Positions 53,326 through 62,738 of a stretch of DNA of 64,000 nucleotides are shown here, piece after piece. Position 1 is the first letter of the stretch, and every line of letters starts with the position of its first letter. Origin of the DNA: Pseudeuparius sepicola (taxonomy: Eukaryota; Arthropoda; Insecta; Coleoptera; Anthribidae); the NCBI GenBank assembly GCA_963920635.1, contig OY987303.1, forward strand, positions 20,748,175 through 20,812,174, in the 5' to 3' direction. A program made the translations under genes and the position numbers. The notes beneath the pieces were generated by a model, which saw nothing but the letters and a program-made list of their open reading frames with translations, searched no databases and was not told the origin of the DNA.

Positions 53326-56300
53326 ACGAGAGATTGAAGAAGAATGTGTGTTTTTAGAGTTAAAGGGAATGAATTTTGTACGTGTGAAATGTGGAATGCG
53401 AGATATGTTGTTCTTGTTGGACACTGGAGCTAGTATTAGCGTAATTTTTTCAGAAAGTGTACAAAAAACTGATAGTGTTGATACATCTAAAAAGATACGT
53501 GTAAAAGGTTTAGGTGGAAATATAGTTTCAACAGGAGTTGTAAAATTATCTTTTTCGATAGCTAATGCAAAAATTAAACATGAATTCTATATTCTTGAAT
53601 TTAATACAGATTTTCAAGGAGTTTTAGGTATGGATTTTTTCATTCAACATAAGGCAAATTTAAATTATGAAAAATTTTTGTTTTCTTTTTGGAATAATGA
53701 CTGTGATGTATTAGCACCAATAATATCTGATTTTGACTGTTATATGTCTATTCCACCCAGAAGCGAAATAATAAAATACTGCTCAAGTGATCAAACGGAC
53801 GAGTGTGTAATTTTTCCAGAGGAACTTTGTGAAGGTGTTTTTGTTGCGGGAATTTTAGCTAAGTCGGAAAATGGAAGAGTGCCAGTGAGGTTGCTGAATG
53901 TGAATGATCGTGAAGTAAAAATTAGAAATTTTAAACCTAGATTGGAGCGTGCATGTAATTTTGAGGCGTATAATTTCGGGACAACCAATAATTTATCTGT
54001 AAAACGTATCGATAAGGTATTAGATTTAATAGATACATCAGCGCTAAACAAGGAAGAACATCTTGCAATAGAAAAAATTTGTGCGAAATACGCCGATGTT
54101 TTTCATTTAGACGATGACCCTGTTACAGTTACTAGTTTATATAAGCAAAAATTGCAATTGAAAGACAATGCAGTACCTGTATATGTCAAACCCTATAGGT
54201 TGCCTCATTCTCAAAAAACAGAAATTAACAAACAGGTTAAACAAATGCTACATGACGGTATTATTGAAGAAGCTAAATGCGAATGGTCTTCACCACTATT
54301 AATAGTACCTAAAAAAGCTGATTTGAACGGTATAAGGAAATGGCGAATTGTTATAGATTATCGGTTATTAAATAAGCAAATAATAGATGACAAATTTCCA
54401 TTACCATGCATTTCAGAAATACTAGATTCGTTATCAGGTGCAATATATTTTTCCCATCTTGATTTATCTCAAGGATATTATCAATTAGAGTTACATAAAA
54501 ATAGTAGAAAATACACGGCATTTACTACAAATGAAGGACAATTTCAAATGAAACGATTACCAATGGGGTTAAAAGTTAGCCCTAGTGCGTTTTCTAGACT
54601 AATGACTGTTGCATTATCAGGTTTAAATTATGAATCATGTTTTATTTATTTGGATGATCTAATTATTTTTGGAAATTCGTTACAACAGCACAATAGGAAT
54701 CTTGTTCGTGTTTTACAAAGGCTTAGGGAAGTAAATTTAAAACTCAATCCCAGTAAGTGTGATTTTCTCAAAAAAGAAATTTTGTATTTAGGTCATATTA
54801 TATCATCTGAAGGAATATTACCCGATCCAGAGAAATCTAGATCAATTTTGCAATTTCCAATACCAAAAAATGCAGACGAAACAAAACGTTTTGTAGCTTT
54901 TGCGAATTATTACCGAAAATTTATTAGAAATTTTGCTCAAATTGCACAACCATTAAATGAATTATCACGAAAAGGAAGTATTTTTAATTGGTCAGGTAAG
55001 TGTCAGACTTCATTTGATACTTTAAAACAAGCTCTCAGTAATCCACCCATATTGCAATATCCAAATTTTTCAGAAAACAACACTTTTATTCTTAAAACTG
55101 ACGCTAGCGGATATGCCATAGGAGCAGTTCTTAGTAATGCAAATGACCATCCCATTGCTTTCGCATCTCGTGTTTTAAATAAAGCAGAGAAAAATTACTG
55201 CACAGTAGAAAAAGAACTATTAGCAATTGTATGGAGTGTACAACATTTCAGACCGTATTTATATGGTAGGAAGTTCGAAATTTTTACAGATCATCGCCCA
55301 CTTGTTTACTTATTTAGTATTACAAACCCATCAAGTCGATTAACTAAATTCAGACTGATATTAGAAGAGTATGATTTTACGATAAGTTATGTTAAAGGTT
55401 CTGATAACGTAGTAGCGGATGCTTTGTCACGTGTAAGGATTGATTCAAATGAGCTGATGGATATGTGTGAAAGAGTGAATGTAATGACTCGAGCTCAATC
55501 AAAAAGAAGCGATATTCAAAGAAACCTACAACAGGAAAAAATGACTATTACTGAGGAAAGGCTTGATCACCCCGGACTCGTAGAAGTTTTAAACCGTCCT
55601 GTTGATAGCGTTGAATTACGGCCGATAAACAAAAATTTATTTATTGAATGTAAAAATAAAATTTGTGGAAATAGTGCACAATCAAATAAATCAACAAATG
55701 ATGACTATATATATGATGAGTTAACCCAAATTATTTATTTCAACCAAGATTACCGATCAACGTTTGACTTAGGTACATCGTTGAGGGAACTTGCGAAAAT
55801 TTGTAAAAATTGTGAAATAAAAGAATTATATATTATAAAGAATGCGCAAAGTAATGAATTTATTAAACATTTATCGCGATATAAACAAGACATAATAAAT
55901 ACCGGTATTATCAAAATAAGTATTATTCAAGGTGTAAAACGAATAGAAAATAAAGAAGTTCAGCAATTAATACTTAATGACTTTCATAACCTGCCTACAG
56001 GAGGACATTCCGGAACAAACCGAATGTATAATAATATTAAAAAATATTATCATTGGTCAAGGTTAAAGAAAGATATTGAGGAATTTGTAAAAAAATGTGA
56101 CGATTGTCAGAGGTGTAAGTATGGAAGAGTAAATAAACAACCAATAACAATAACGACAACGGCTACCTCAGCATTTCAAAAAATCTATCTTGATTTAGTA
56201 GGCCCCATTAAAAATGATATTGATGAAAATTCTTATATATTAACAATCCAATGTGAACTCAGTAAATTTATCGAATGTTATCCTTTGTTGTCAAAAGAAG

Positions 56301-56986
56301 CAGATATAGTTTCGAAATCCTTTGTTGAAAATTTTATTTTACGTTATGGTATTCCAAGAGAAGTTGTTACTGATCAAGGAAAAGAATTTATAGCTAATGT
56401 GTTTCAAGAATCGTGTAAGTTGTTAGGCATAAAAACTTTAAACTCCACTGCTCACCATCATGAAACATTAGGAGCTTTAGAAAATTCACATAAACATTTA
56501 GGAGCTTATTTAAGAATTCAAGTTTCTAAATACACTCGTAATTGGAGTACATGGTTACCATATTGGTGTTTTGCATTTAATAATACTGTACATACTGAAA
56601 CCAAACATACACCATACGAACTTGTATTTGGAAAGCTGAATCAAATACCTTTAAGCATTTCGGATAACATAGATCCTTTGTATAACTTCGGAAACTATTC
56701 TAAAGAACTAAAATATCGTATACAAAATGCTTGCCATGACGCTAGAAATAACTTATTGGTATCAAAACAAAAAAGGAAAGAAACATTAGATGGAAAAAGA
56801 AACGAAATTTTTTACAAGTCAGGAGATAAAGTACTTATTTTTAATGAAAGTAGAAATGCTAAAATGGATCCCTTATATACAGGTCCTTACGAGGTAGTAC
56901 GAGATGAAAATCCAAATGTGATTTTAAAAATTAATAATAAAGACATTAAAGTGCATAAAAATAGAATTAAGTTATATTATACTTAG
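53318..56986 (+). CDS. pol: Gypsy Pol polyprotein: protease, RT, RNase H, integrase
   Basis: This uninterrupted frame has about 1222 codons. The protease has FLLDTGAS (catalytic Asp 35) and GVLGMDFFI. The RT runs from KPYRLPHSQKTEI through WSSPLLIVPKK, VIDYRLLNKQ, HLDLSQGYYQLEL, PMGLKVSPSAFSR to YLDD (residues 444-447). RNase H has LKTDASGYAIGA (Asp 595), TVEKELLAIVW and TDHRPLVYLF. The integrase has an N-terminal zinc site (His 890 and His 897, Cys 927 and Cys 930), catalytic Asp 959, Asp 1019 (TDQGKEF) and Glu 1055 (GALENSHK) with 35 residues between the last two, and a C-terminal GPY-type module (YTGPYEVV near 1190). No chromodomain is seen. All active-site residues are present, so it may be functional. 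Confidence 0.93.
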   Translation: MSKREIEEECVFLELKGMNFVRVKCGMRDMLFLLDTGASISVIFSESVQKTDSVDTSKKIRVKGLGGNIVSTGVVKLSFSIANAKIKHEFYILEFNTDFQGVLGMDFFIQHKANLNYEKFLFSFWNNDCDVLAPIISDFDCYMSIPPRSEIIKYCSSDQTDECVIFPEELCEGVFVAGILAKSENGRVPVRLLNVNDREVKIRNFKPRLERACNFEAYNFGTTNNLSVKRIDKVLDLIDTSALNKEEHLAIEKICAKYADVFHLDDDPVTVTSLYKQKLQLKDNAVPVYVKPYRLPHSQKTEINKQVKQMLHDGIIEEAKCEWSSPLLIVPKKADLNGIRKWRIVIDYRLLNKQIIDDKFPLPCISEILDSLSGAIYFSHLDLSQGYYQLELHKNSRKYTAFTTNEGQFQMKRLPMGLKVSPSAFSRLMTVALSGLNYESCFIYLDDLIIFGNSLQQHNRNLVRVLQRLREVNLKLNPSKCDFLKKEILYLGHIISSEGILPDPEKSRSILQFPIPKNADETKRFVAFANYYRKFIRNFAQIAQPLNELSRKGSIFNWSGKCQTSFDTLKQALSNPPILQYPNFSENNTFILKTDASGYAIGAVLSNANDHPIAFASRVLNKAEKNYCTVEKELLAIVWSVQHFRPYLYGRKFEIFTDHRPLVYLFSITNPSSRLTKFRLILEEYDFTISYVKGSDNVVADALSRVRIDSNELMDMCERVNVMTRAQSKRSDIQRNLQQEKMTITEERLDHPGLVEVLNRPVDSVELRPINKNLFIECKNKICGNSAQSNKSTNDDYIYDELTQIIYFNQDYRSTFDLGTSLRELAKICKNCEIKELYIIKNAQSNEFIKHLSRYKQDIINTGIIKISIIQGVKRIENKEVQQLILNDFHNLPTGGHSGTNRMYNNIKKYYHWSRLKKDIEEFVKKCDDCQRCKYGRVNKQPITITTTATSAFQKIYLDLVGPIKNDIDENSYILTIQCELSKFIECYPLLSKEADIVSKSFVENFILRYGIPREVVTDQGKEFIANVFQESCKLLGIKTLNSTAHHHETLGALENSHKHLGAYLRIQVSKYTRNWSTWLPYWCFAFNNTVHTETKHTPYELVFGKLNQIPLSISDNIDPLYNFGNYSKELKYRIQNACHDARNNLLVSKQKRKETLDGKRNEIFYKSGDKVLIFNESRNAKMDPLYTGPYEVVRDENPNVILKINNKDIKVHKNRIKLYYT

Positions 56987-57049
56987 ATATAGTTTTAGAT
57001 AGTGGTATGAAAAAAAAAAAAAACTTAATGTTTTGCGTATTTTTTTTTC

Positions 57050-57065
57050 TCATCGCCAGGGGAGG
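57050..57065 (+). promoter_or_regulatory. Polypurine tract
   Basis: AGGGGAGG directly precedes the 3' LTR and would prime plus-strand synthesis. Confidence 0.75.
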
Positions 57066-57329
57066 TGTACTGGATCAACACAAGCTACGTAACAAATATT
57101 ATAACAACATTACCAAATATGGCCAGCACCATTCCTCTGTCGACGTAAATCATTATGTAGGTAATTAGGATTGTTTCGTATTAGTTTATAAACAATAAAT
57201 GCTTACTTATAAGTTACAACATTAGGTTGTGTACTGAATTCATTTCATACAATATAGTCTGTCTAAAAACCTCAACGTGTTCACTTGCTTTAACCACCTA
57301 CAAATGATCACCGAACAAGGGTGATTGCA
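57066..57329 (+). repeat. 3' LTR
   Basis: 264 bp, identical to the 5' LTR at 51284-51547; followed by the AGAT duplication. Confidence 0.92.
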
Positions 57330-57635
57330 AGATTTAAGTAGTGGTATTTACTTAGTTTGAAAACTTAAATCTCGCGACAAGCTTTTATATCATATAAATT
57401 GTGGAATGACGTTATAAGTTGATAGTAAAAGTTTTAAAAGAAAAGATTATTTTATTCTTTTTAGCGCATTTAAATAAAAGCTTTTTTTAAAAATATTTTT
57501 TTACTTTTAATTTATTTTGTAATTTTTAGTTTGGCCAGGTGTCTGAGTCTATTCATCTCAGTTAACGCATCATTGTTGCAAGGTCGTTTGCCGGTTAGTT
57601 TAGAAGAGTCTAGCTCTTCAATGAGGAGACCTTCT

Positions 57636-57992
57636 AATGACCATCTTGGGTGTTCCGCCATGTTGGATTTAGAATGACGTCACACATATAATCATGCATT
57701 GTCATCCAAATTAAACGTGTGTACAAAATTTCAGCTCGATCGGTTGAAATTTAACTAGTCCGCCATCTTGAGTGTTCCGCCATGTTGGATTTAGAATGAC
57801 GTCACACATATAATCATGCATTGTCATCCAAATTAAACGTGTGTACAAAATTTCAGCTGGATCGGTTGAAATTTAACTAGTCCGCCATCTTGAGTGTTCC
57901 GCCATGTTGGATTTAGAATGACGTCACACATATAATCATGCATTGTCATCCAAATTAAACGTGTGTACAAAATTTCAGCTCGATCGGTTGAA
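57636..57992 (+). repeat. Three-copy 122-bp tandem repeat with TGACGTCA
   Basis: Units start at about 57636, 57758 and 57880 and contain CCGCCATGTTGGATTTAGAA followed by TGACGTCAC, a CRE-type palindrome, and CAGCTCGATCGGTTGAA. The second and third copies are almost identical, so they arose recently. A related two-copy piece lies at 40860-41120. Confidence 0.9.
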
Positions 57993-58040
57993 GATATCTG
58001 CTTCAAAATTGAGTTGCAAGATTCCACCCGAACAAATTAC

Positions 58041-58066
58041 ATACATACATACATACATACATACAT
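58041..58066 (+). repeat. CATA microsatellite
   Basis: About 6.5 copies of CATA, followed by GCAAGTTAAATAAAAGC. This kind of tail is common at the ends of RTE-like LINEs and their derivatives (inference). Confidence 0.8.
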
Positions 58067-58322
58067 TGCAAGTTAAATAAAAGCTTTTAAAAATAAGAGA
58101 GTTTTCAACAGAAATATATAAATCCAAAGCACTTCTGCAAAAATAAGTTTATACGAGTTTTTACTAATTTATTGAAATAAAATACTTATATTTTAATATT
58201 ATAAAATAATATTCAAGAACTAACTCAATTTAGAAGGAATTTCGAAGGAATTTTCACTCTGACCTGATTATAGAGGGATTTCAATCAAAATGTTCACTCA
58301 TCTTCACGCTATATAAACTGTC

Positions 58323-58745
58323 AGGTGCTCCATTTTTGCATACAAGCCTCGAAGAGGGTTGAAAAGTACATCGATGTTGAGTAGAATGAAGGGAAATTTA
58401 CGAGTGGCCCCTGGGAATAACAAGGAAAATTCAATTTTTCATTTTTCACAAATTCGATTCGATATTTTCTCGGAAAACCAAAGGCTTAATTGTTGCAGGT
58501 TGCTAAAGGGTTGAATCTTGTAAGGAAAAATCGAGATTTTGACCGATATTTCCACACAAGCCCATCGAAAGTATGACTGGCGCGAATAGAATAAGTACAT
58601 TTTGGGATCGGAAAATTTAACAATTTTTTTTTTCGATTTTTCATGTGTTATCCCCAGGGGCCACTCGTAAATTTCCTTTCATTCTACCCAACATCGATGT
58701 ACTTTTCAATCCTATTCGAAGCTTGTATGCGAAAATGGGGCACCT
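58323..58745. mobile_element. MITE with AGGTGC(T/C)CCATTTT ends
   Basis: The left arm (GAAAAGTACATCGATGTTG, AAATTTACGAGTGGCCCCTG) returns inverted on the right. Arms are about 130 bp. It is non-coding. Confidence 0.75.
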
Positions 58746-58813
58746 AAATCTGTCACTATCTGATGGTCTACTATTCAGTCTACTATAACCGTCTACTCCA
58801 ACGAGTAAAAATG

Positions 58814-59210
58814 TACAGGGTGTTGCCGTATATTTTTATCCACCCCTAAAGCCTATATTTTTCGAGTTAGAAAAAATTACTTTAATGAAAGTTGTAGGGG
58901 TTTTTCTAAACCGCTAGGATCTGTTACTAGATAAAACAAATGAGTGTCGCAAATTTATGAAAAAATATAAACTTATTTTTTTTAATATAACACCCTGTAT
59001 ATTTGTGGGTTTTTGAATTGCACGCATTTTTCCGATTTTCCGAAGGTTGCCATGGAAAAGCATTTCAACTTAAGCAAGGGCATTCCTGTCAATCCATTAT
59101 TTTTGGGACAATACACCTTGGTACCATACAACTTTCATTTAAGTAATTTTTTTCTAACTCGAAAAAGAGAGGCTCTAGGGGTGGGGCAAAATATACGGGA
59201 ACTCCCTGTA
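58814..59210. mobile_element. MITE, second copy of the 13.24-kb family
   Basis: TACAGGGTGTTGCCGTATAT to GGGAACTCCCTGTA, with an inner AACACCCTGTATA near 58990. It matches 13236-13645 in inverse orientation in all main blocks. Confidence 0.7.
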
Positions 59211-59270
59211 CAGCACAATAATTTACATATGTATTACCATACATTGTATATAAATGAGTTTATATCTATA

Positions 59271-59477
59271 TCTATACTAATATATCATAAAGAGAAAAGA
59301 TTTGTATTTTTGTTTGTAATGTCTAAACTCAAAAACTACTAGACCTATTTTAAAAATTCTTTCACTAATAGATTGCTACATTATCACTGACTAACATAGG
59401 CTATATTGTTAATCGAGTTAAATTAGGGATATAAATACCTAAATGTTTACCCGTGCAAAGCCAGGACAGGCCGCTGG
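59271..59477 (+). mobile_element. Small Helitron-like element
   Basis: It starts TCTATACTAA after an A and ends CGCTGG (fits CTRR) before a T, the target rule of Helitrons. A GC-rich imperfect hairpin (AAGCCAGGACAGGCCG) lies just before the end. Internal sequence such as AAAACTACTAGACC and GCCCGTGCAAAGCC-type blocks resembles widespread non-autonomous Helitrons of insects from memory. No Rep/helicase is present. Confidence 0.55.
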
Positions 59478-59589
59478 TACTTTATACATTCCTAAACTCT
59501 TCATAATAGACCACTGTTGAAATTTATGACACACATTCACAAAAAAAAAATAATTTTAAGAAGAATCGCGCCTGCCTTGGATATTCAAG

Positions 59590-60770
59590 CGTCGCGTCGT
59601 GTTGTTTCGAGGCCTACGATAAAGACAGGCCATGGCGCACAAAAATCACGTGACCATCTTAGTCCGACGTTACATGTCATTTGTCACATAACTGAAAGCG
59701 GCAGCTTGGGTTTTGAGAAGTTTTAAATGTTTAAAGTGTTTTTAAACGTCTTAATTTATATTTTAGAAACAAGTTTGTGTCTAGTGCGCGTGTGTCCTGG
59801 CGGAGGGGAACCGCCCAGATGTTATTATGGCCTCTGGGTGGGAGCCGTGCCGTTCAGGAGTATTGGTGCCGCTCGCGCCGACGAGTGAGCTCTGTAAGGG
59901 GAATTCTCCCCCCGGAAAGGACAGTGGAGCCTGAGACACAGACAGGTGAACTGCTTACGGAAGATCCGCGAGTTCAGACGGTCCGGGTGGCTGGAAACCG
60001 TTCCCGTTGACCACGTTCGGGTTTGTGTATTTACCATTCACCTTGTGCGAAATAAATCAGTGTTTTAACGTACTCGAGGATTTTCGTTGCCGACCCACTC
60101 CCTGATACGGTTCCTATTCGGCCGTTCACGCTGCCGATCAACTGGGACCTCGTCAATATTTACAGTATACTGAGGTGAGTTTTCATTTTTATTTTGTAAA
60201 AAATAACCTAAATACCAAATATTGGGGGCTGTTTATATTATATTTATACATATTACAAAAGCCAGGAAGAAAATGTCACCATAACAACATTTGCTTTGCC
60301 TCGGGATGAAAATTTGCGCCAAAAATGGAATCGTCAAATGCCAACTGAGATTTAATTTCTAAAAAACCCTTAAGTATGTGTGGCTAACATATCAAGAAAG
60401 TGAAACAATTAAAGTGGACAAATGTGTTGTGGGAGGAAAATACCTATAGAGAATATCACCTAAGCCCCAACAATTTTTGAGAATGTGCCAAAATATTTGA
60501 GATCAGTGCCGTTTAATTCTCAGCCCAAAACAGCTGACGCAGGTTGAACATTTTGAAAAAACAACTAGAGAAAGCCTGGATGCACAAAACCAATAATGTA
60601 ATAGATGAAAGAAAACTCGCCAAATTGTTGCGAAATTTTTTTTTTCTGCTTATCTCCAAAAATGCCTTTTATTATATAGGACTAAGTTCGTCACGTGACT
60701 ACGCGATTATGCGTTAGTGCCATGGCCTGTTTTTATCGTTGGCGTCGGTGTTGTTTGTCGAAGCTGTCAC
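59590..60770. repeat. Inverted-repeat element around a GC-rich island
   Basis: ACGATAAAGACAGGCCATGG, then TCACGTGAC and CTTAGTCC (59615-59665), return inverted at 60683-60750. Outer ends were not resolved. Confidence 0.5.
59760..60180 (+). other. GC-rich island, possible LTR leader or captured exon
   Basis: This segment is strikingly GC-rich. It contains AATAAA near 60051 and ends ACTGAGGTGAGT, a strong splice-donor match at about 60175. The layout could be an LTR end followed by leader sequence, or an exon with polyadenylation signal by chance. The plus-strand open frame 59777-60010 has no recognisable domain. Confidence 0.3.
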
Positions 60771-60829
60771 TTTTGCAATTATTCAAAACACTAAACATGT
60801 TTATTTTGAATCGTTTTGGAGATATAAAT

Positions 60830-62730
60830 AAAAAAATAAATTAATAAACGAATCGCATTCGTGAGATATTCTCAAAAAAAACACGTGCTGAAAATATTTC
60901 TTGATAAATTTATTCTTAAGCGCTATGTTGCCCTTAGCAAGATCACTAGTACAAAATGGCCTAGCTTAATTCAGTTTAGAAAATTGTGATCGATAATTGA
61001 AAGAAAGAGTTAATTTTTCATTTTTGGTGATTGTATTGCCACATACACTTTATACAATGTTTCCCAAATTCGATCATCACCATTGGGATCTCGGTTACTA
61101 CGAGAGAATCTGTTAAATAGGGGCAGTTTTAGACAATTTTATGGTCAATCTGATTGAGAAACCAAGACTAACTAGGATCGTTTTCAATGTATTATAAACT
61201 GATGATTACTTTACTGACTGCTTTAACCATTTTTTAACCTAACCTAACCAGCTGTTGCACTATCATAAGGAAAGTTTTAATTTAGTAATGCATATGTTGA
61301 CTGATTACAGTGCCATAAGAAGGGATTGTCTATATTATTTTTTATCTGAGAATTTATCCATATATATCCAAAAATGTATACATTGTCTCTTTTTTTGTTG
61401 GCTCATATTGGTCGTTTTCGGGGAAATTTGTATATCTATTATTTTCAAGAATAAGAAAAAGAGATAAACATCTCCATTCAAGAGCGCAAGACATTCAATT
61501 TCGCACGCAAACGTCTTCGCCGCATTGGAGTCCCAACCATCAACATCCAAATAATTTCATTTCACGAATGAGACGCCACGTCGAGAAACATAAAAGTTAT
61601 TCCCGCAAACGGAAAATATCCCGGAATTATTTATCGTGAGAACATTTTAAAATAACAAAACGCTGCACGTCCCTTTAATACACAAACTGAAGAGGGACAC
61701 TCCGGTTCTGTCGGAGGGACGGTCACGTTGCTTTCATAAGATTCCCTTCGGTACAATAATAGCTGAGGATAAGAATACCTAACTAGCCTTGGCGGAAAAC
61801 AACAACGAGGAGCTTCTTCGTGGAATGCATTATCGCTGTAGGGGGAAATTTAATAATCCAGTCCTTTAAAAGCATTTCGCCATGAGTTTTTGTAATGATT
61901 ATCCTTCGGAAACTCCTTATAACACTTTCAGAGACTTATCAGAACATTATTATAACCAATGCAGACAAGAACTTCTTATTTGGACAATGCTTAGGGCTTT
62001 TAATACATTATCCTCCAAAAAGTTTGCACCGTACATTTTAATTAATGATTTATTTTGAAATTTAACTTGACTGTTAACTTCTGCTTTAAAGAGATGAATA
62101 ATGACCCATCCAAACGTGGTCACGTGATTTTCGCTTATTATTTGGCAGTTATTTGTTATTTCTATTTCACTTCTTCATAAGTGTAACAAATTTGAAAGCT
62201 GTATTAAAAGAGTTAATCCTTTGACATGTTTAATTACACAGGGAAAAGTTTTTTTCAGTTTTTGGACAGATTATGTATTATACCTTAATATAAGCTATAT
62301 ATAATATTATAAATAAAGAGATATGTTTTTGTGGCATAGCAGGTAAAGAACAATCAGTTGAAAAAAATGCGCTCCCACCGAGATTCGAACCCGAAACTCC
62401 TAGTGGCCCTGGGTTCGATCCCCTATTGTTATAGAAAGTCACATATAGTTTAAAGACTTATTTATTACGACATTATTAGACTTATTATTTAATTATTCAA
62501 TACATGACTAATATTTGAAATGTTTAAACGTTTGTTAATCACTCCATCTTTAAAAATCAGAAAATAGTGAATAATCTTTTAGTTATTGGGCTAGATTAAT
62601 GCCACAGATTACAAATGCTACCTTTATTTATAGTCAGCACATCCGAACAAGCCCCAGCGGCGTCACACAATGGATATTTAATAAGACTTTTGATTTAAAT
62701 TTTTTTAGAACTATAATTTCTTTCCGATCT
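60830..62730. other. No recognised gene; short tRNA-like boxes
   Basis: TAACCTAACCTAACC at about 61210-61230 resembles insect telomere units but is too short to mean much. Around 62371-62420 two box-B-like sequences, GGGTTCGAATCTCGG on the minus strand and GGGTTCGATCCCC on the plus strand, suggest SINE remnants without a visible box A. Confidence 0.35.
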
Positions 62731-62738
62731 GCAGACAG

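Larger units (their letters stand above)
51284..57329 (+). mobile_element. Apparently complete gypsy/Ty3 LTR retrotransposon
   Basis: Two identical 264-bp LTRs (TG...CA) are flanked by the 4-bp duplication AGAT (51280-51283 and 57330-57333). A primer binding site, small ORF, gag, pol and polypurine tract lie between them in the expected order. Identical LTRs imply a recent insertion. A 4-bp duplication and a TGGCGACC primer site fit the mdg1/412-like part of gypsy elements (inference). No env is present. Confidence 0.92.
51153..57510. repeat. Hairpin element interrupted by the gypsy insertion
   Basis: 51153-51283 (AAAGCTTTTATTTAAATGCG, ACGTCATTCCACAATTTATA, AAAAGCTTGTCGCGAGAT) is complementary to about 57375-57505. 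The hairpin has a loop of about 35 bp into which the gypsy element jumped, duplicating AGAT. The hairpin resembles 40450-40800. Confidence 0.8.

Noticed and set aside
53972..54051. Minus-strand open frames opposite gypsy pol and gag
   Set aside because: They are shadows of the long plus-strand coding frames.
58041..58066. CRISPR-like or spaced repeat array near 57.6-58.1 kb
   Set aside because: The 122-bp units are directly adjacent without spacers, and the CATA run is a plain microsatellite.
61210..61230. TAACCTAACCTAACC as a telomeric repeat
   Set aside because: Only about three units, and no array on either side.
62371..62420. tRNA gene
   Set aside because: Box-B-like sequences occur on both strands, but no matching box A, anticodon arm or acceptor stem is present. 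At most a SINE remnant.
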